In this document: piece after piece, positions 9,233 through 16,118 of the stretch | How positions within the stretch are numbered: position 1 is the stretch's first letter | Layout: each line of letters opens with the position of its first letter | Assembly (NCBI GenBank): GCA_965213645.1 | Contig: CBDBZX010000002.1 | Location: 434,001-498,000 of the forward strand | Length of the DNA: 64,000 bases | Source of the DNA: CBDBZX01 sp965213645 | Lineage (GTDB): Bacteria > Deinococcota > Deinococci > Deinococcales > Trueperaceae | Reading direction: 5' to 3' | Notes under the pieces: model-generated | What the model was told of the DNA's origin: nothing | What the model saw: the letters and a program-made list of their open reading frames with translations, nothing else | Database searches by the model: none | Made by a program: the position numbers and the translations under genes

Positions 9233-9698
9233 CATCCTAACGGTGCTGCTCATCGCCTTTTTGTGGGTTTTTATCATCGGGGCGGGCACCGTGGACTCCG
9301 CACTTTTCAACGCCTTGGTCGGGACGGTTTTGGGACTTTTGCTCATCAGCTTGGTCAGCAGCGACGAGCGCTCCTTTCCGCGTCGGCTCGTCGCGTTCGG
9401 GCGCTACCTGCTCTCCTTTTTCAAAGAACTCGTGGTCGCGAACCTCATCATTGCGAAGCTCACCTTGCAGCCGAAGCCGACCTTTAACACGCACGTCATC
9501 GCCGTGCCCATCCGCGTCGAGAGCGACGCCGCCATTTCGCTCCTCTCCGCGACGATCACGCTCCTGCCCGGTACGGTGGCGATGGGCGTCTCGAACGACC
9601 GCAAACAGCTCTACGCGCACGCGATGGGCGCGAGTCTGGACGACGCCAAAGACAGCGTCACGCGCATGGAAACGCTGATCATGGGGTTTATGAAGTGA
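9225..9698 (+). CDS. mrpE: Mrp antiporter subunit E
   Basis: Membrane subunit needed for assembly of the Mrp complex. The 157-residue product starts with two hydrophobic helices, followed by the MnhE core RRLVAFGRYLLSFFKELVVANLIIAKLTL and the soluble C-terminal part with SDAAISLLSATITLLPGTVAMGVSNDRKQLYAHAMG, the family's conserved LTPGT-like motif. Length matches the family. The gene overlaps the end of mrpD by eight bases. Unlike the rest of the operon it is followed by a 147-bp gap before mrpF. Confidence 0.92.
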   Translation: MNDILTVLLIAFLWVFIIGAGTVDSALFNALVGTVLGLLLISLVSSDERSFPRRLVAFGRYLLSFFKELVVANLIIAKLTLQPKPTFNTHVIAVPIRVESDAAISLLSATITLLPGTVAMGVSNDRKQLYAHAMGASLDDAKDSVTRMETLIMGFMK

Positions 9699-9845
9699 GG
9701 ACGGATAAGGTGCACCCTACATACGTCGTCATTTTGAAAGGGTGTTGCACGCCTAAGGCCATTAGCTTTTAGCTGTTAGATATTAGCAAAGGCTGTTTAG
9801 CTAATCGCTAAGAGCTAACCGCTTCTTTCGTCAGAAAGGAAAACT
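9699..9845. other. 147-bp gap inside the mrp operon containing TTAGC-rich repeat
   Basis: All other junctions in this operon abut or overlap, but mrpE and mrpF are separated by 147 bp. The second half (about 9757-9827) is made of short direct and inverted TTAGC/GCTAA words, such as CATTAGCTTTTAGCTGTTAG and GCTAATCGCTAAGAGCTAACCGCTTC. Similar wording recurs at 57447-57487. It ends with an AGAAAGGAAAACT ribosome-binding site for mrpF. Confidence 0.5.
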
Positions 9846-10103
9846 ATGATTTTTGTCGCACTCGTTTGCCTCATCGTCTCCTTTTGCCTCGGCACCTACC
9901 GCGTCATTGCCGGTCCGACCGTCGGCGACCGTATCGCAGCGTTTGACTTTTTAGCGGTGAACTTAGCACTTCTCATCGTGGTGGTGGCGCTGCGGACGGG
10001 CTACTCGAGCCTCTTAGACGTCGCCCTGCTCGTCTCCATCTTGGGTTTTCTGGGTACGGTGGCCCTCGCTCGCTACCTCTTGACGGGTCGGGTGATGAAG
10101 TGA
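9846..10103 (+). CDS. mrpF: Mrp antiporter subunit F
   Basis: Small hydrophobic subunit of the Mrp antiporter. The 85-residue product has three predicted membrane helices and the MnhF signature YRVIAGPTVGDRIAAFDFLAVNLALLIVV at residues 19-47, then LLDVALLVSILGFLGTVALARYL. Length is typical. A clear AGAAAGGAAAAC Shine-Dalgarno region precedes the ATG at 9846, consistent with independent initiation after the repeat-filled gap. Its stop overlaps the GTG start of mrpG. Confidence 0.92.
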   Translation: MIFVALVCLIVSFCLGTYRVIAGPTVGDRIAAFDFLAVNLALLIVVVALRTGYSSLLDVALLVSILGFLGTVALARYLLTGRVMK

Positions 10104-10537
10104 AGTGGTTAGCGCCGTTTCTTGCAGCGCTGCTCGCCTCTCACGCGCAGGCCGAGGTCATCATGCAGCGCAGCGCCCCGCTCTACCTCTTCGATTTGCT
10201 AACGCTCATCGGTAGCTTTTTCATCCTCGTCGGCGCGTTGGGCATGTTCCGCTTCCCCGACTTCTACACGCGCCTGCACGCCGCCACCAAAGTCGTGACC
10301 TTGGGCGGCTTCGGCATCTTTTTAGGCTCCGCGCTCATCTTTAACGATACCTTAGCGACTACGCGGCTCATCCTCATTGCAGGGTTTTTTCTGCTGACTG
10401 CGCCTCTATCGGGCTACATGGTGGCGAGGGCGGGCTACTTGCACGGCCTCACCATTTACGAGGAAGAGGATAGCGTGGACGAGTGGAACGCCTGCGGGAG
10501 CGAGGGAGCGGAGCCCTCAGAAGAGGCGGTGTCTTGA
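10100..10537 (+). CDS. mrpG: Mrp antiporter subunit G
   Basis: Last subunit of the Mrp antiporter operon, a three-helix membrane protein. The 145-residue product has the MnhG core LLTLIGSFFILVGALGMFRFPDFYTRLHAATKVVTLGGFGIFLGSALIF (residues 34-82), the FPDxYTRxHAATK signature being diagnostic. The start is a GTG at 10100-10102 overlapping the mrpF stop TGA. N-terminal residues 1-18 (MKWLAPFLAALLASHAQA) look like a signal peptide or an extra helix that most MnhG proteins lack; an internal ATG at 10163 would give a conventional length. The tail is acidic. Confidence 0.9.
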   Translation: MKWLAPFLAALLASHAQAEVIMQRSAPLYLFDLLTLIGSFFILVGALGMFRFPDFYTRLHAATKVVTLGGFGIFLGSALIFNDTLATTRLILIAGFFLLTAPLSGYMVARAGYLHGLTIYEEEDSVDEWNACGSEGAEPSEEAVS

Positions 10538-10955
10538 TGTGGAGGCACTCTAAAACGTCAGCCTAAGGGGCGTAAAGGGTAGGGAGTGAATATAAATACC
10601 TCTCTTCTGTATTCGTCTTATCGGTCGGCTCACTTACAGCTCAACTGACCCTCCATGCAGCTTTGGACCCCTGTCAACTCACCCGCAGGCCCAAATTTCA
10701 GGCTCAAATGTGAAGTCACACCGGCTTCACATCTGGCACTCCGCATGAAAAACCTCACAAAAACGCAAAAGAATTGCTGTAGAATCGTGTGAGAAAACCT
10801 ATATGTGCAACAATCACACGCTAAAGCGAAGTGTGAGAAAAAGCGACGGTCAGAGAGTTTATCAACATTTCTGCGTGTACGAAAAGAACGTAATGTAAGA
10901 AATCTAACGTGAAAAACGTAACACAAGAGGGGGATGGGTACGGTAGACTCTCTCC
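10538..10955. promoter_or_regulatory. AT-rich regulatory gap upstream of the Crp/Fnr gene with TGTGA-type repeats
   Basis: No credible gene. The region is more AT-rich than its surroundings and holds TGTGAAG at 10709-10715 paired with CTTCACA at 10725-10731 (nine bases between), CGTGTGA at 10786-10792 paired with TCACACG at 10814-10820, and a further GTGTGAGAAAA at 10831-10841 repeating the one at 10787-10797. TGTGA/TCACA half-sites are the classic recognition elements of Crp-family proteins, and the downstream gene encodes such a protein, so autoregulation is likely. The spacings differ from the E. coli consensus (TGTGA-N6-TCACA). Confidence 0.5.
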
Positions 10956-11660
10956 ATGATGCAAGAATACCCAAGCTTAGTCTGGCACTTAAAGAACACA
11001 CAGCTCTTCGAAGACCTCTCAGAAGACGAGTTGGAGGAACTCTCGCGCATCACCCCGTACAAGCGCTTTAAGACCGGCGACATCATCTACCACATGGAGG
11101 ACCCCGCCGACGCGCTCTACTTCGTCCGCGAAGGCATGGTCAAAATCTCCATGTACTTCCCGAACGGCAAAGAGATGATTCTTGCGCTCTTCGGCAAATA
11201 CGACACCTTCGGCGAACTGCTCCTCCTCCCTAGCGAGCGCCGCCCTAACCAAGCCGAAGCGGTCATGGACACCACCCTCATCGTCTTGCCCGAGGCCGAC
11301 TTTCACCGCCTCTTACAGCAGCAGCCCCGCATCGCCATGAAGTTTATGCAGGTCATGTCCACGAACCTCTGGCAAGCGCAGACCCGCTTCGCGGAAGTCG
11401 GCGCGTTTGACGCACCGGGACGACTTGCTAACCTGCTCCTACGCTTGGCCCATGACTTCGGTTACGAAGGCGACCGTGGCACGGTCATCGACCTCAATCT
11501 CACTCAGCAAGACCTCGCTAAGATGATCGGCGCGACCCGCGAGACCGTCTCGCACTGCTTGGCCCGCTTGTTGGAATACGGCGCAGTCCGCCGCCGCCGC
11601 GCACCGATTGCGGTGAATATGGATAAGTTGCAGCAGTTCTTAGATGAGGCGAGCGAGTAA
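10956..11660 (+). CDS. Crp/Fnr family transcriptional regulator
   Basis: DNA-binding transcription factor of the Crp/Fnr family. The 234-residue protein has an N-terminal cyclic-nucleotide-binding beta-barrel (about residues 13-130; FKTGDIIYHMEDPADALYFVREGMVKI and FGELLLLPSERRPNQAEAV in the ligand loop) and a C-terminal winged helix with TQQDLAKMIGATRETVSHCLARL at 183-205. There is no N-terminal cysteine cluster, so it is not an iron-sulfur Fnr; the ligand is unknown. The ATG at 10956 is chosen because the product starts like other family members. It is followed by a repeat and a strong terminator, so it is a single-gene unit, probably autoregulated through the upstream TGTGA repeats. Confidence 0.88.
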   Translation: MMQEYPSLVWHLKNTQLFEDLSEDELEELSRITPYKRFKTGDIIYHMEDPADALYFVREGMVKISMYFPNGKEMILALFGKYDTFGELLLLPSERRPNQAEAVMDTTLIVLPEADFHRLLQQQPRIAMKFMQVMSTNLWQAQTRFAEVGAFDAPGRLANLLLRLAHDFGYEGDRGTVIDLNLTQQDLAKMIGATRETVSHCLARLLEYGAVRRRRAPIAVNMDKLQQFLDEASE

Positions 11661-11785
11661 AGCAGGTACAGCAGGTACACCCCTAGAGGCGGAGCGCTGG
11701 GGTACTATAGTCATCTGGTCATGAATGCTCTCAGCGCTCAAGGTGCCAGATTAACGCACGTTCAGAGATGATTTCTGCGTGACAC
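11661..11785. repeat. Interspersed repeat, AGCAGGTAYACCCC family, copy A (degenerate)
   Basis: Starts AGCAGGTACAGCAGGTACACCCCTAGAGG (the first ten bases duplicated), then ACTATAGTCATCTGGTCA near 11704-11721 and TTCAGAGATGATTTCTGCG at the end. The same ordered blocks recur at 40547-40822, 44738-44897, 46945-47064 (inverted) and 54312-54421. This copy lacks the CTCAGTATGTCGTGGAACTGCT end of the complete copies. Confidence 0.65.
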
Positions 11786-11800
11786 AAACTAAGTATGGAT

Positions 11801-11830
11801 GCGCGTCTGTTCCGGCAGATGCGCTTTTTT
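11801..11830 (+). terminator. Rho-independent terminator after the Crp/Fnr gene
   Basis: GCGCGTCTG at 11801-11809 pairs with CAGATGCGC at 11816-11824 (one G-U wobble) around the loop TTCCGG, and is followed by six T residues (11825-11830). It closes transcription from the Crp/Fnr gene and insulates the toxin-antitoxin island that starts at 11886. Confidence 0.8.
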
Positions 11831-11885
11831 GTGGTGAGGCTCGAGCCATGCTACACTGCTAAAAAGTGACCACTAAGGAGCCACC

Positions 11886-12233
11886 ATGCGCAAAGTAGGG
11901 ATTAAAGAATTTAGAGATAATGCCACGAAGCTGCTTGCAACTGGAGAGACCATACTGATTGAGCGGCATGGGCATCCGGTAGGCTACTTTATTCCGGTTA
12001 AGCAAAAGGATGAAGCGGAGATTGCGAAAGCTACAGCGCGCCTAGAGAGAGCTATTGAGCGTGCTATGGATGAAAGTGGCTTGACCGAGGACGAGTTAGC
12101 TGACCTCTTTACGATTAAGCGAGACCGCGCGTCTATCGTTGACCTCATCTCAGATAAACGCGCCGCTGAAGTTGAGTTCGAAGTGGAACGTGCTCAGGGT
12201 TCATCGTTGCAGGTCCCTGAGTTCTCTGAGTAA
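11886..12233 (+). CDS. Type II antitoxin, Phd/YefM-like
   Basis: Predicted antitoxin that binds DNA with its N-terminus and neutralises the PIN toxin encoded two bases downstream. The 115-residue protein has the Phd/YefM N-terminal fold (MRKVGIKEFRDNATKLLATGETILIERHGHPVGYFIPV, residues 1-38) and a helical, charged C-terminus (residues 45-75: AKATARLERAIERAMDESGLTEDELADLF) followed by a longer tail. A clean AAGGAG Shine-Dalgarno precedes the ATG. The AMDESGLTEDELADLF segment is duplicated, as AMEESGLTRDELADLF, in the short ORF at 13383-13505. Cognate pairing is inferred from the two-base spacing to the toxin gene. Confidence 0.85.
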   Translation: MRKVGIKEFRDNATKLLATGETILIERHGHPVGYFIPVKQKDEAEIAKATARLERAIERAMDESGLTEDELADLFTIKRDRASIVDLISDKRAAEVEFEVERAQGSSLQVPEFSE

Positions 12234-12235
12234 GC

Positions 12236-12661
12236 GTGTTTCTGTTAGATACCAACGTCGTTTCAGCATTGCGACGGGCGGCTAGTGGTGAGGCGAACGA
12301 ACACCTCGTAACTTGGGCCTCTAGCGCCCATAGTAGCGCACTCTATCTGTCCAGCATTTCGGTTCTCGAGCTAGAGATCGGCGTACAGAGGGTGGAGCGG
12401 CGCGATAAACGTCAGGGTGAGGTGCTTAGGTCCTGGCTCGTTGACAAGGTGAGACCCGCGTTTAGAGGTCGCGTCTTACCCTTCGATGAGGCTTCGGCTA
12501 TTATCTGCGCCGGGTATCATGTACCGAATCCACGCTCAGACCGGGATAGCTTTATTGCGGCGATTGCTGAGAGTAACAGCATGAGCGTGGTTACACGTAA
12601 TGTCAAGGATTTTGAATCTCTCGGGGTCCGGGTGTTGAATCCGTGGCTGCCGCAAAGCTAA
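12236..12661 (+). CDS. vapC: PIN-domain ribonuclease toxin (VapC type)
   Basis: Predicted Mg2+-dependent ribonuclease toxin of a type II toxin-antitoxin pair. The 141-residue protein begins FLLDTNVVSALRR with the first catalytic Asp at residue 5, has the conserved Glu in SISVLELEIGV near residue 45, and the late acidic cluster NPRSDRDSFIAAIAESNSMSVVTRNVKDFE (about 100-128). Start is a GTG at 12236, two bases after the antitoxin stop; no ATG lies before the catalytic Asp. Its end (12661) overlaps an upstream extension of the next ORF, but the next gene most likely starts at 12703. RNA target unknown. Confidence 0.88.
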   Translation: MFLLDTNVVSALRRAASGEANEHLVTWASSAHSSALYLSSISVLELEIGVQRVERRDKRQGEVLRSWLVDKVRPAFRGRVLPFDEASAIICAGYHVPNPRSDRDSFIAAIAESNSMSVVTRNVKDFESLGVRVLNPWLPQS

Positions 12662-12702
12662 AGTTACGTGACGGCTACAACGTTAAAGTGTATTCTTTAG
12701 TT

Positions 12703-12933
12703 ATGACCACGCGGGAGAAAATTCAAGAGCGCATCGCGGAGATGGACGAGGCTGTTTTACCTGAGTTGCTCGAGCACATAGACCGTTTTGAAAAGCGCCG
12801 CCGCACATTACCTGAAGAGTTTTTCAGCACGCTCGACGCAGTTCACGAGAGAAACAAAGACCTGAGTGAGGAAGAGGCTGTGGCGCTTGCGGATGAGGCG
12901 GTGAAGTGGGCAAGGCAAACTCGTAAACCTTAG
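12703..12933 (+). CDS. Putative antitoxin of a second PIN module
   Basis: Seventy-six-residue, highly charged, helical protein (MTTREKIQERIAEMDEAVLPELLEHIDRFEKRRR...) lying 10 bases upstream of a second PIN toxin. The arrangement and size are those of small antitoxins that accompany COG1569-type PIN toxins; no DNA-binding fold is obvious, so the N-terminal helix pair may only bind the toxin. The frame is open from 12643, but the ATG at 12703 is preferred because the upstream residues overlap the vapC end and are not conserved-looking. Function inferred from position. Confidence 0.65.
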   Translation: MTTREKIQERIAEMDEAVLPELLEHIDRFEKRRRTLPEEFFSTLDAVHERNKDLSEEEAVALADEAVKWARQTRKP

Positions 12934-12943
12934 CGCAACCTGA

Positions 12944-13354
12944 ATGCGAGTTGTTCTTGATACCAACGTTCTCATTGCTGCTTTTATCTCGCGCCAAGGG
13001 CTGCCTGCTCGAGTCGTTGGATTATGGAGCGGTGGAGACTACGACCTCGTCACATCAACCTGGCAGATAGAAGAGTTTCGCAACGCAAGCCGCTATGACC
13101 GTGTTGAGAGAAGAGTGAACTACGCAGAAGTCGGTACGTTTATAAACGCATTATGCAGAAATGCGGTAGTCGTTGAGAACTTACCTAGCGTCGATCTATC
13201 TCCTGACCCAGACGATAATTACATCCTTGCCACGGCGTTCGCTGGAAGAGCGCAGTACCTCGTGACCGGGGATAAAAGCGACTTGCAAGTTCTCAGAAAA
13301 GTGCAGGGCATCCGTATAGTGACGGTGTGTGCATTCATGGAGATGTTTACTTGA
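12944..13354 (+). CDS. PIN-domain toxin, COG1569-like
   Basis: Second predicted ribonuclease toxin. The 136-residue protein starts MRVVLDTNVLIAAFISRQGLPARVV with the catalytic Asp at residue 6, has an acidic position in STWQIEEFRNA near 42-44, and the DPDDNYILATAFAGRAQYLVTGDKSDL block (about 88-114) carrying the remaining active-site aspartates. This wording is typical of the 'putative toxin component near putative antitoxin, PIN family'. It follows the 76-residue partner by 10 bases and is followed within 30 bases by an antitoxin remnant. Confidence 0.85.
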   Translation: MRVVLDTNVLIAAFISRQGLPARVVGLWSGGDYDLVTSTWQIEEFRNASRYDRVERRVNYAEVGTFINALCRNAVVVENLPSVDLSPDPDDNYILATAFAGRAQYLVTGDKSDLQVLRKVQGIRIVTVCAFMEMFT

Positions 13355-13382
13355 TTTTTATTAGGCGAAGAGTGATGTGGTA

Positions 13383-13505
13383 GTGAAGAAAGTAACAGCG
13401 CAGTTGGATGAGTTGATAGAGCAAGCGATGGAAGAGAGCGGACTTACTCGAGATGAGTTGGCGGATTTATTTGTTCTCGAGTGGGACGGCACACCTAAAT
13501 TGTGA
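13383..13505 (+). CDS. 40-residue antitoxin C-terminal fragment (remnant or mini-antitoxin)
   Basis: A short frame starting GTG at 13383 encodes 40 residues that correspond to the C-terminal toxin-binding half of the antitoxin at 11886: AMEESGLTRDELADLFVLEWDG here versus AMDESGLTEDELADLFTIKRD there. The Phd/YefM DNA-binding half is absent and no toxin follows. It may be a decayed third module or an expressed short anti-toxin able to bind the first VapC. There is no strong Shine-Dalgarno. Confidence 0.5.
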   Translation: MKKVTAQLDELIEQAMEESGLTRDELADLFVLEWDGTPKL

Positions 13506-14024
13506 AGTTTATTAGAAATGTTCTAAATCGCTGTATTTAGTTCGTATGTCCGTACGATGGCGGAGGAGGAGAGCAAGGAGACGCATCACTAAGACTATTG
13601 TAGCATCCCCTTGTAGTGGTTCCTCGGAGCTCGTCAGTTTTTCGAGGGTAGAAAGGGCAGCGGGTAGTAGCCACATTAGCTGCTGCATCAATAAAGTCAT
13701 AAACTCCACACCTCGCTTTGGAAGCCTTATACTCTCCAGGCTGCATGCCTCCTTAGCGTGCGTATCTCGTCTTTTGACTTGCCTGTAGACAACCACTGAA
13801 GAGCGCGACGTTCGAGCCGCGCAAGAGCTTTTAATTTGTGGACTGAAACACCTGCTACTTCGCACACGCCAGCAAGTGAAGAAAGTGTTTTGAAAACGCC
13901 TCTTTCTTTTGGCTTGGGCGTGTTGCTTTCGCCTTCTTCTCCTAGCCAGGAGTAAACAAAACGTGGCGCACCTACAGCGACTCTGTAAATCTCGCTCTAA
14001 CCGTCCGCAAGCGCGAACTCATGT
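13506..14024. other. 519-bp gap upstream of the replication-like gene; no secure gene
   Basis: AT-richer than the flanks. On the reverse strand 13512-13700 is open for 62 codons (MTLLMQQLMWLLPAALSTLEKL..., two hydrophobic stretches, ends KYSDLEHF), with GGAG three bases before the ATG; it overlaps another frame (13537-13746) and neither has a recognisable domain. A replication origin for the downstream Rep-like protein would be expected in or near this region, but I could not identify a nick site or iterons. Confidence 0.35.
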
Positions 14025-15074
14025 ATGATGCGAGATGTGGAAATAGCAAGTTTTGGTTTTGATACCGTCAAGGCGAGATATGTGCTCAACGAGCCCCTAC
14101 CAACAACAGATGATAGCTTTATGTCTGAGATGGTTACGATGGGTTGGGAGCCCAAAATTCGTCAGCTTTTCTCTAGTGACGATGGAGCAATGCTGCAAAG
14201 CGCCATCTACCTCTTCAAAGTCAACGGGACGACGCTACGTTACAACATCATCAATGCAGGGCGTGAGGTCACAGCAGAATTTTCTGTACCACGACACCGC
14301 GATAACTCCATTCTGAATTTCAACCTCGCGACAGCAGGTGAGGTGCGAGCATCCGTCGAAGAGGTAGGCAAAGAGTTGAAAGAACGCTTGCCGGAAAAGC
14401 GCACGATGGAAGTTGAGCGTTTGTCTCGAGTTGATGTTGCGGTTGACGTTTACGCCGAAGATACGAAGCAAACGCTTATTAGAGCAGCGGAGCACTTTAG
14501 AATCCCTAACGCGAAGAAGCAAGATGTGGTGAAGCACAACCACGAGACGACAACGATTAAAAGCCCGTCCGCAACCTTTCGAGTTTACGATAAAGCTACG
14601 GAAGCACTCTTTAAGACCAAAAAGTTGAAGCTGTCGAAAAAAGAACAGCAGCAACTGGACACGGCTGAGCGTCTAGGCAGGGTAAGAATGGAATATGTCT
14701 ACAAACAGCGTGGCGGCTACTCGCTTAATGCGCTCGAGAGCATGATTACTTCTTATGCAGACACGTTAGAAAAGGGTTTTGGCGGTGGTGTATTTCAGGT
14801 TGAAGATTTAGAGGGCATCAGGTTGAAGCTAGATGACCTCAATATCAACGAAATGACCCGTGCCAAACTCTACATGTTCTTCGTTCGCCGCTTGTTTCTA
14901 GGGCTTGAAGGAACGAGAGATAAAATGGGTAGAACAGCTTACTTTGATGCGAAAAAGAGGATAAAGGAATACGGTCTTTTTGTAGGTGATTTAGGTCAAG
15001 ATAACTTGAGCCAGTACGAGGGCGAGATCAACTTAAAGCCTGTAATCGAAGCGTTGCGGGCTAACATCGCTTAA
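14025..15074 (+). CDS. Putative rolling-circle replication initiator (phage gpII/X-like)
   Basis: 349-residue protein resembling replication initiation proteins of small plasmids and filamentous phages (gene II/X, Phage_CRI class), which nick double-stranded DNA through a tyrosine. What supports this: RLSRVDVAVDVYAED around residues 133-147, ATFRVYDKATEALFKTKKLKLSKKEQQQLD around 181-212, and GRVRMEYVYKQRGGYSLNAL near 218-237, which follow the R-x-D...YDK...R-x-E pattern of that family. No helicase or integrase accompanies it. Codon use is more AT-rich than neighbours. It sits alone between toxin-antitoxin modules and most likely marks an integrated plasmid or inovirus remnant. The family call is tentative. 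Confidence 0.5.
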   Translation: MMRDVEIASFGFDTVKARYVLNEPLPTTDDSFMSEMVTMGWEPKIRQLFSSDDGAMLQSAIYLFKVNGTTLRYNIINAGREVTAEFSVPRHRDNSILNFNLATAGEVRASVEEVGKELKERLPEKRTMEVERLSRVDVAVDVYAEDTKQTLIRAAEHFRIPNAKKQDVVKHNHETTTIKSPSATFRVYDKATEALFKTKKLKLSKKEQQQLDTAERLGRVRMEYVYKQRGGYSLNALESMITSYADTLEKGFGGGVFQVEDLEGIRLKLDDLNINEMTRAKLYMFFVRRLFLGLEGTRDKMGRTAYFDAKKRIKEYGLFVGDLGQDNLSQYEGEINLKPVIEALRANIA

Positions 15075-15105
15075 CCTTAGAAGCTAACTATCGAAGGGCT
15101 TGCGT

Positions 15106-15288
15106 CTACTCGGATTTGGGCGTTTCTCGAGAAGCCCGAACCCAAGCCATAACGTCTCTACGTTTTTCTTCCTCTTTGAGCTTTTTCTCTCTGCTCTCGT
15201 AGTAACGCCTGTAATGATAAAAAAGAATAGGAGAAGCCAATGTAGCCAAAACAGTTAGCAATCCTATCAGAATCATTAGCTTTTCCAC
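15106..15288 (-). CDS. Small single-pass membrane protein, unknown
   Basis: Sixty residues: MEKLMILIGLLTVLATLASPILFYHYRRYYESREKKLKEEEKRRDVMAWVRASRETPKSE. Residues 3-24 form one clear transmembrane helix; the rest is a strongly charged, probably coiled-coil cytoplasmic tail. It converges on the Rep-like gene with 31 bases between the ends. I do not recognise a family. Small membrane proteins of this shape occur both in filamentous phage genomes and in toxin or sensor systems, so its link with the Rep-like gene is only positional. The following gap (15289-15577) is AT-rich and shows nothing else. Confidence 0.45.
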   Translation of the reverse strand: MEKLMILIGLLTVLATLASPILFYHYRRYYESREKKLKEEEKRRDVMAWVRASRETPKSE

Positions 15289-15577
15289 CGCATAGAAATT
15301 GAGGTAGCTTTGATTCGATGTGGATATATAAACTGGCAGCCTAAAATCTTCATCTCAATGTTGAGCATAAACTACTTATCCGCTGATGTCTACCCCGTCA
15401 ACAGTTACGCGAGTCCGAACTAAATATCTCGTTTGTGCAAATCTCGAAAGGGCACGCTTTGGCTTTCAAAATTTCTTTGAAAACTTTGACGTGATTATCT
15501 TGAAGCCCTCGAGTCCCCTCACCCACTCCAACCTCTAATTCTTGTTTTCTTTCTCTACTATTACGTACAATACTTTT

Positions 15578-15802
15578 ATGAGCAATGCCTCGAGCCCTCT
15601 GCTAAAGCGAATCACCATCAACCCCGAGCAGTGCGGCGGACGCCCCTGCATCAGAGGGATGCGTATCCGAGTGACCGACGTGCTCGATTTGCTCGCTGCT
15701 GGCTTGTCTTATGAGCAAGTTCTTGAAGAGCTGCCCGACTTAGAACTCGAGGATATTCGGGCAACTTTGGTATTTGCGGCTGCTCGCGAACCAGTTGCCT
15801 GA
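15578..15802 (+). CDS. DUF433 antitoxin-like protein (module 1)
   Basis: 74-residue DUF433 protein, a winged-helix-like family commonly paired with DUF5615 PIN-like toxins. Visible signature: ITINPEQCGGRPCIRGMRIRVTDVLDLLAAGLSYEQVLEELPDLELEDIRATLVFAAARE, which is the standard N-P-x-x-C-x-G-x-P-x-I-x-G-T/M-R pattern. ATG at 15578 chosen; an upstream ATG (15542) would add twelve uncharacteristic residues. Its last 29 bases overlap the start of a truncated DUF5615 frame (15774), the normal gene arrangement for this pair, so its own toxin appears to have been lost. Confidence 0.85.
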   Translation: MSNASSPLLKRITINPEQCGGRPCIRGMRIRVTDVLDLLAAGLSYEQVLEELPDLELEDIRATLVFAAAREPVA

Positions 15803-15890
15803 TAGCAGTCACGTCGAGTCGCTGAGGATGCGGGGAAGGACGGGCCGCGATATTTGGCATTACGCCAAAGAAAGGAAACCGGCTTACGCA
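15774..15890 (+). pseudogene. DUF5615 PIN-like toxin remnant, fused in frame to next antitoxin
   Basis: The frame starting ATG at 15774 reads MRLLANQLPDSSHVESLRMR GRTGRDIWHYAKERK before running into the second DUF433 gene. MRLL at the start, then SSHV...LR..GRTGRDIWHYAKE, match the beginning and middle of DUF5615 toxins (which read MRLLLDEN...GSSHVRDLGLRGASDREIWEYARE). About 25 residues holding the first catalytic Asp and everything after the IW-YA block are missing. No stop separates it from the second DUF433 protein, so a fused product is possible. Confidence 0.6.
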
Positions 15891-16118
15891 ATGATGAAAC
15901 CATCAGAAGTTTACCACTCCGACCCCGAGATCATGAGTGGAGAGCCGGTGTTCGTTGGCACCCGCGTTCCCGTTCACACCCTCGTCGATCACCTCGCCTC
16001 TGGGGTTCCGCTCGGCGAGTTCCTCGCCGACTTCCCAACCGTAAGTCGGGAGCAAGCTGTGGCTTTCCTTGCCCTCTCGGAAGAGGCGCTCGTCGGGGCT
16101 GATACGGACTCCGTTTAA
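15891..16118 (+). CDS. DUF433 antitoxin-like protein (module 2)
   Basis: 75-residue DUF433 protein: MMKPSEVYHSDPEIMSGEPVFVGTRVPVHTLVDHLASGVPLGEFLADFPTVSREQAVAFLALSEEAL shows the D-P-E-I-x-S-G-x-P-V-F-x-G-T-R-V-P signature and the FPTVSREQA end of the fold. The ATG at 15891 (or 15894) starts the domain; the frame itself continues upstream into the toxin remnant. The last five codons and the TAA stop lie inside a 125-bp miniature element (16102-16226), so the native C-terminus has been replaced. Partner of the DUF5615 toxin at 16225. Confidence 0.85.
   Translation: MMKPSEVYHSDPEIMSGEPVFVGTRVPVHTLVDHLASGVPLGEFLADFPTVSREQAVAFLALSEEALVGADTDSV

Noticed and set aside
10538..11001. 123-codon reverse ORF over the Crp/Fnr upstream region
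   Set aside because: It spans the regulatory gap and the start of the regulator gene, and its product shows no family features.
13537..13746. 69-codon reverse ORF starting next to AAGGAGG
   Set aside because: Only one base separates the purine run from the ATG, the product has no recognisable domain, and another frame overlaps it.
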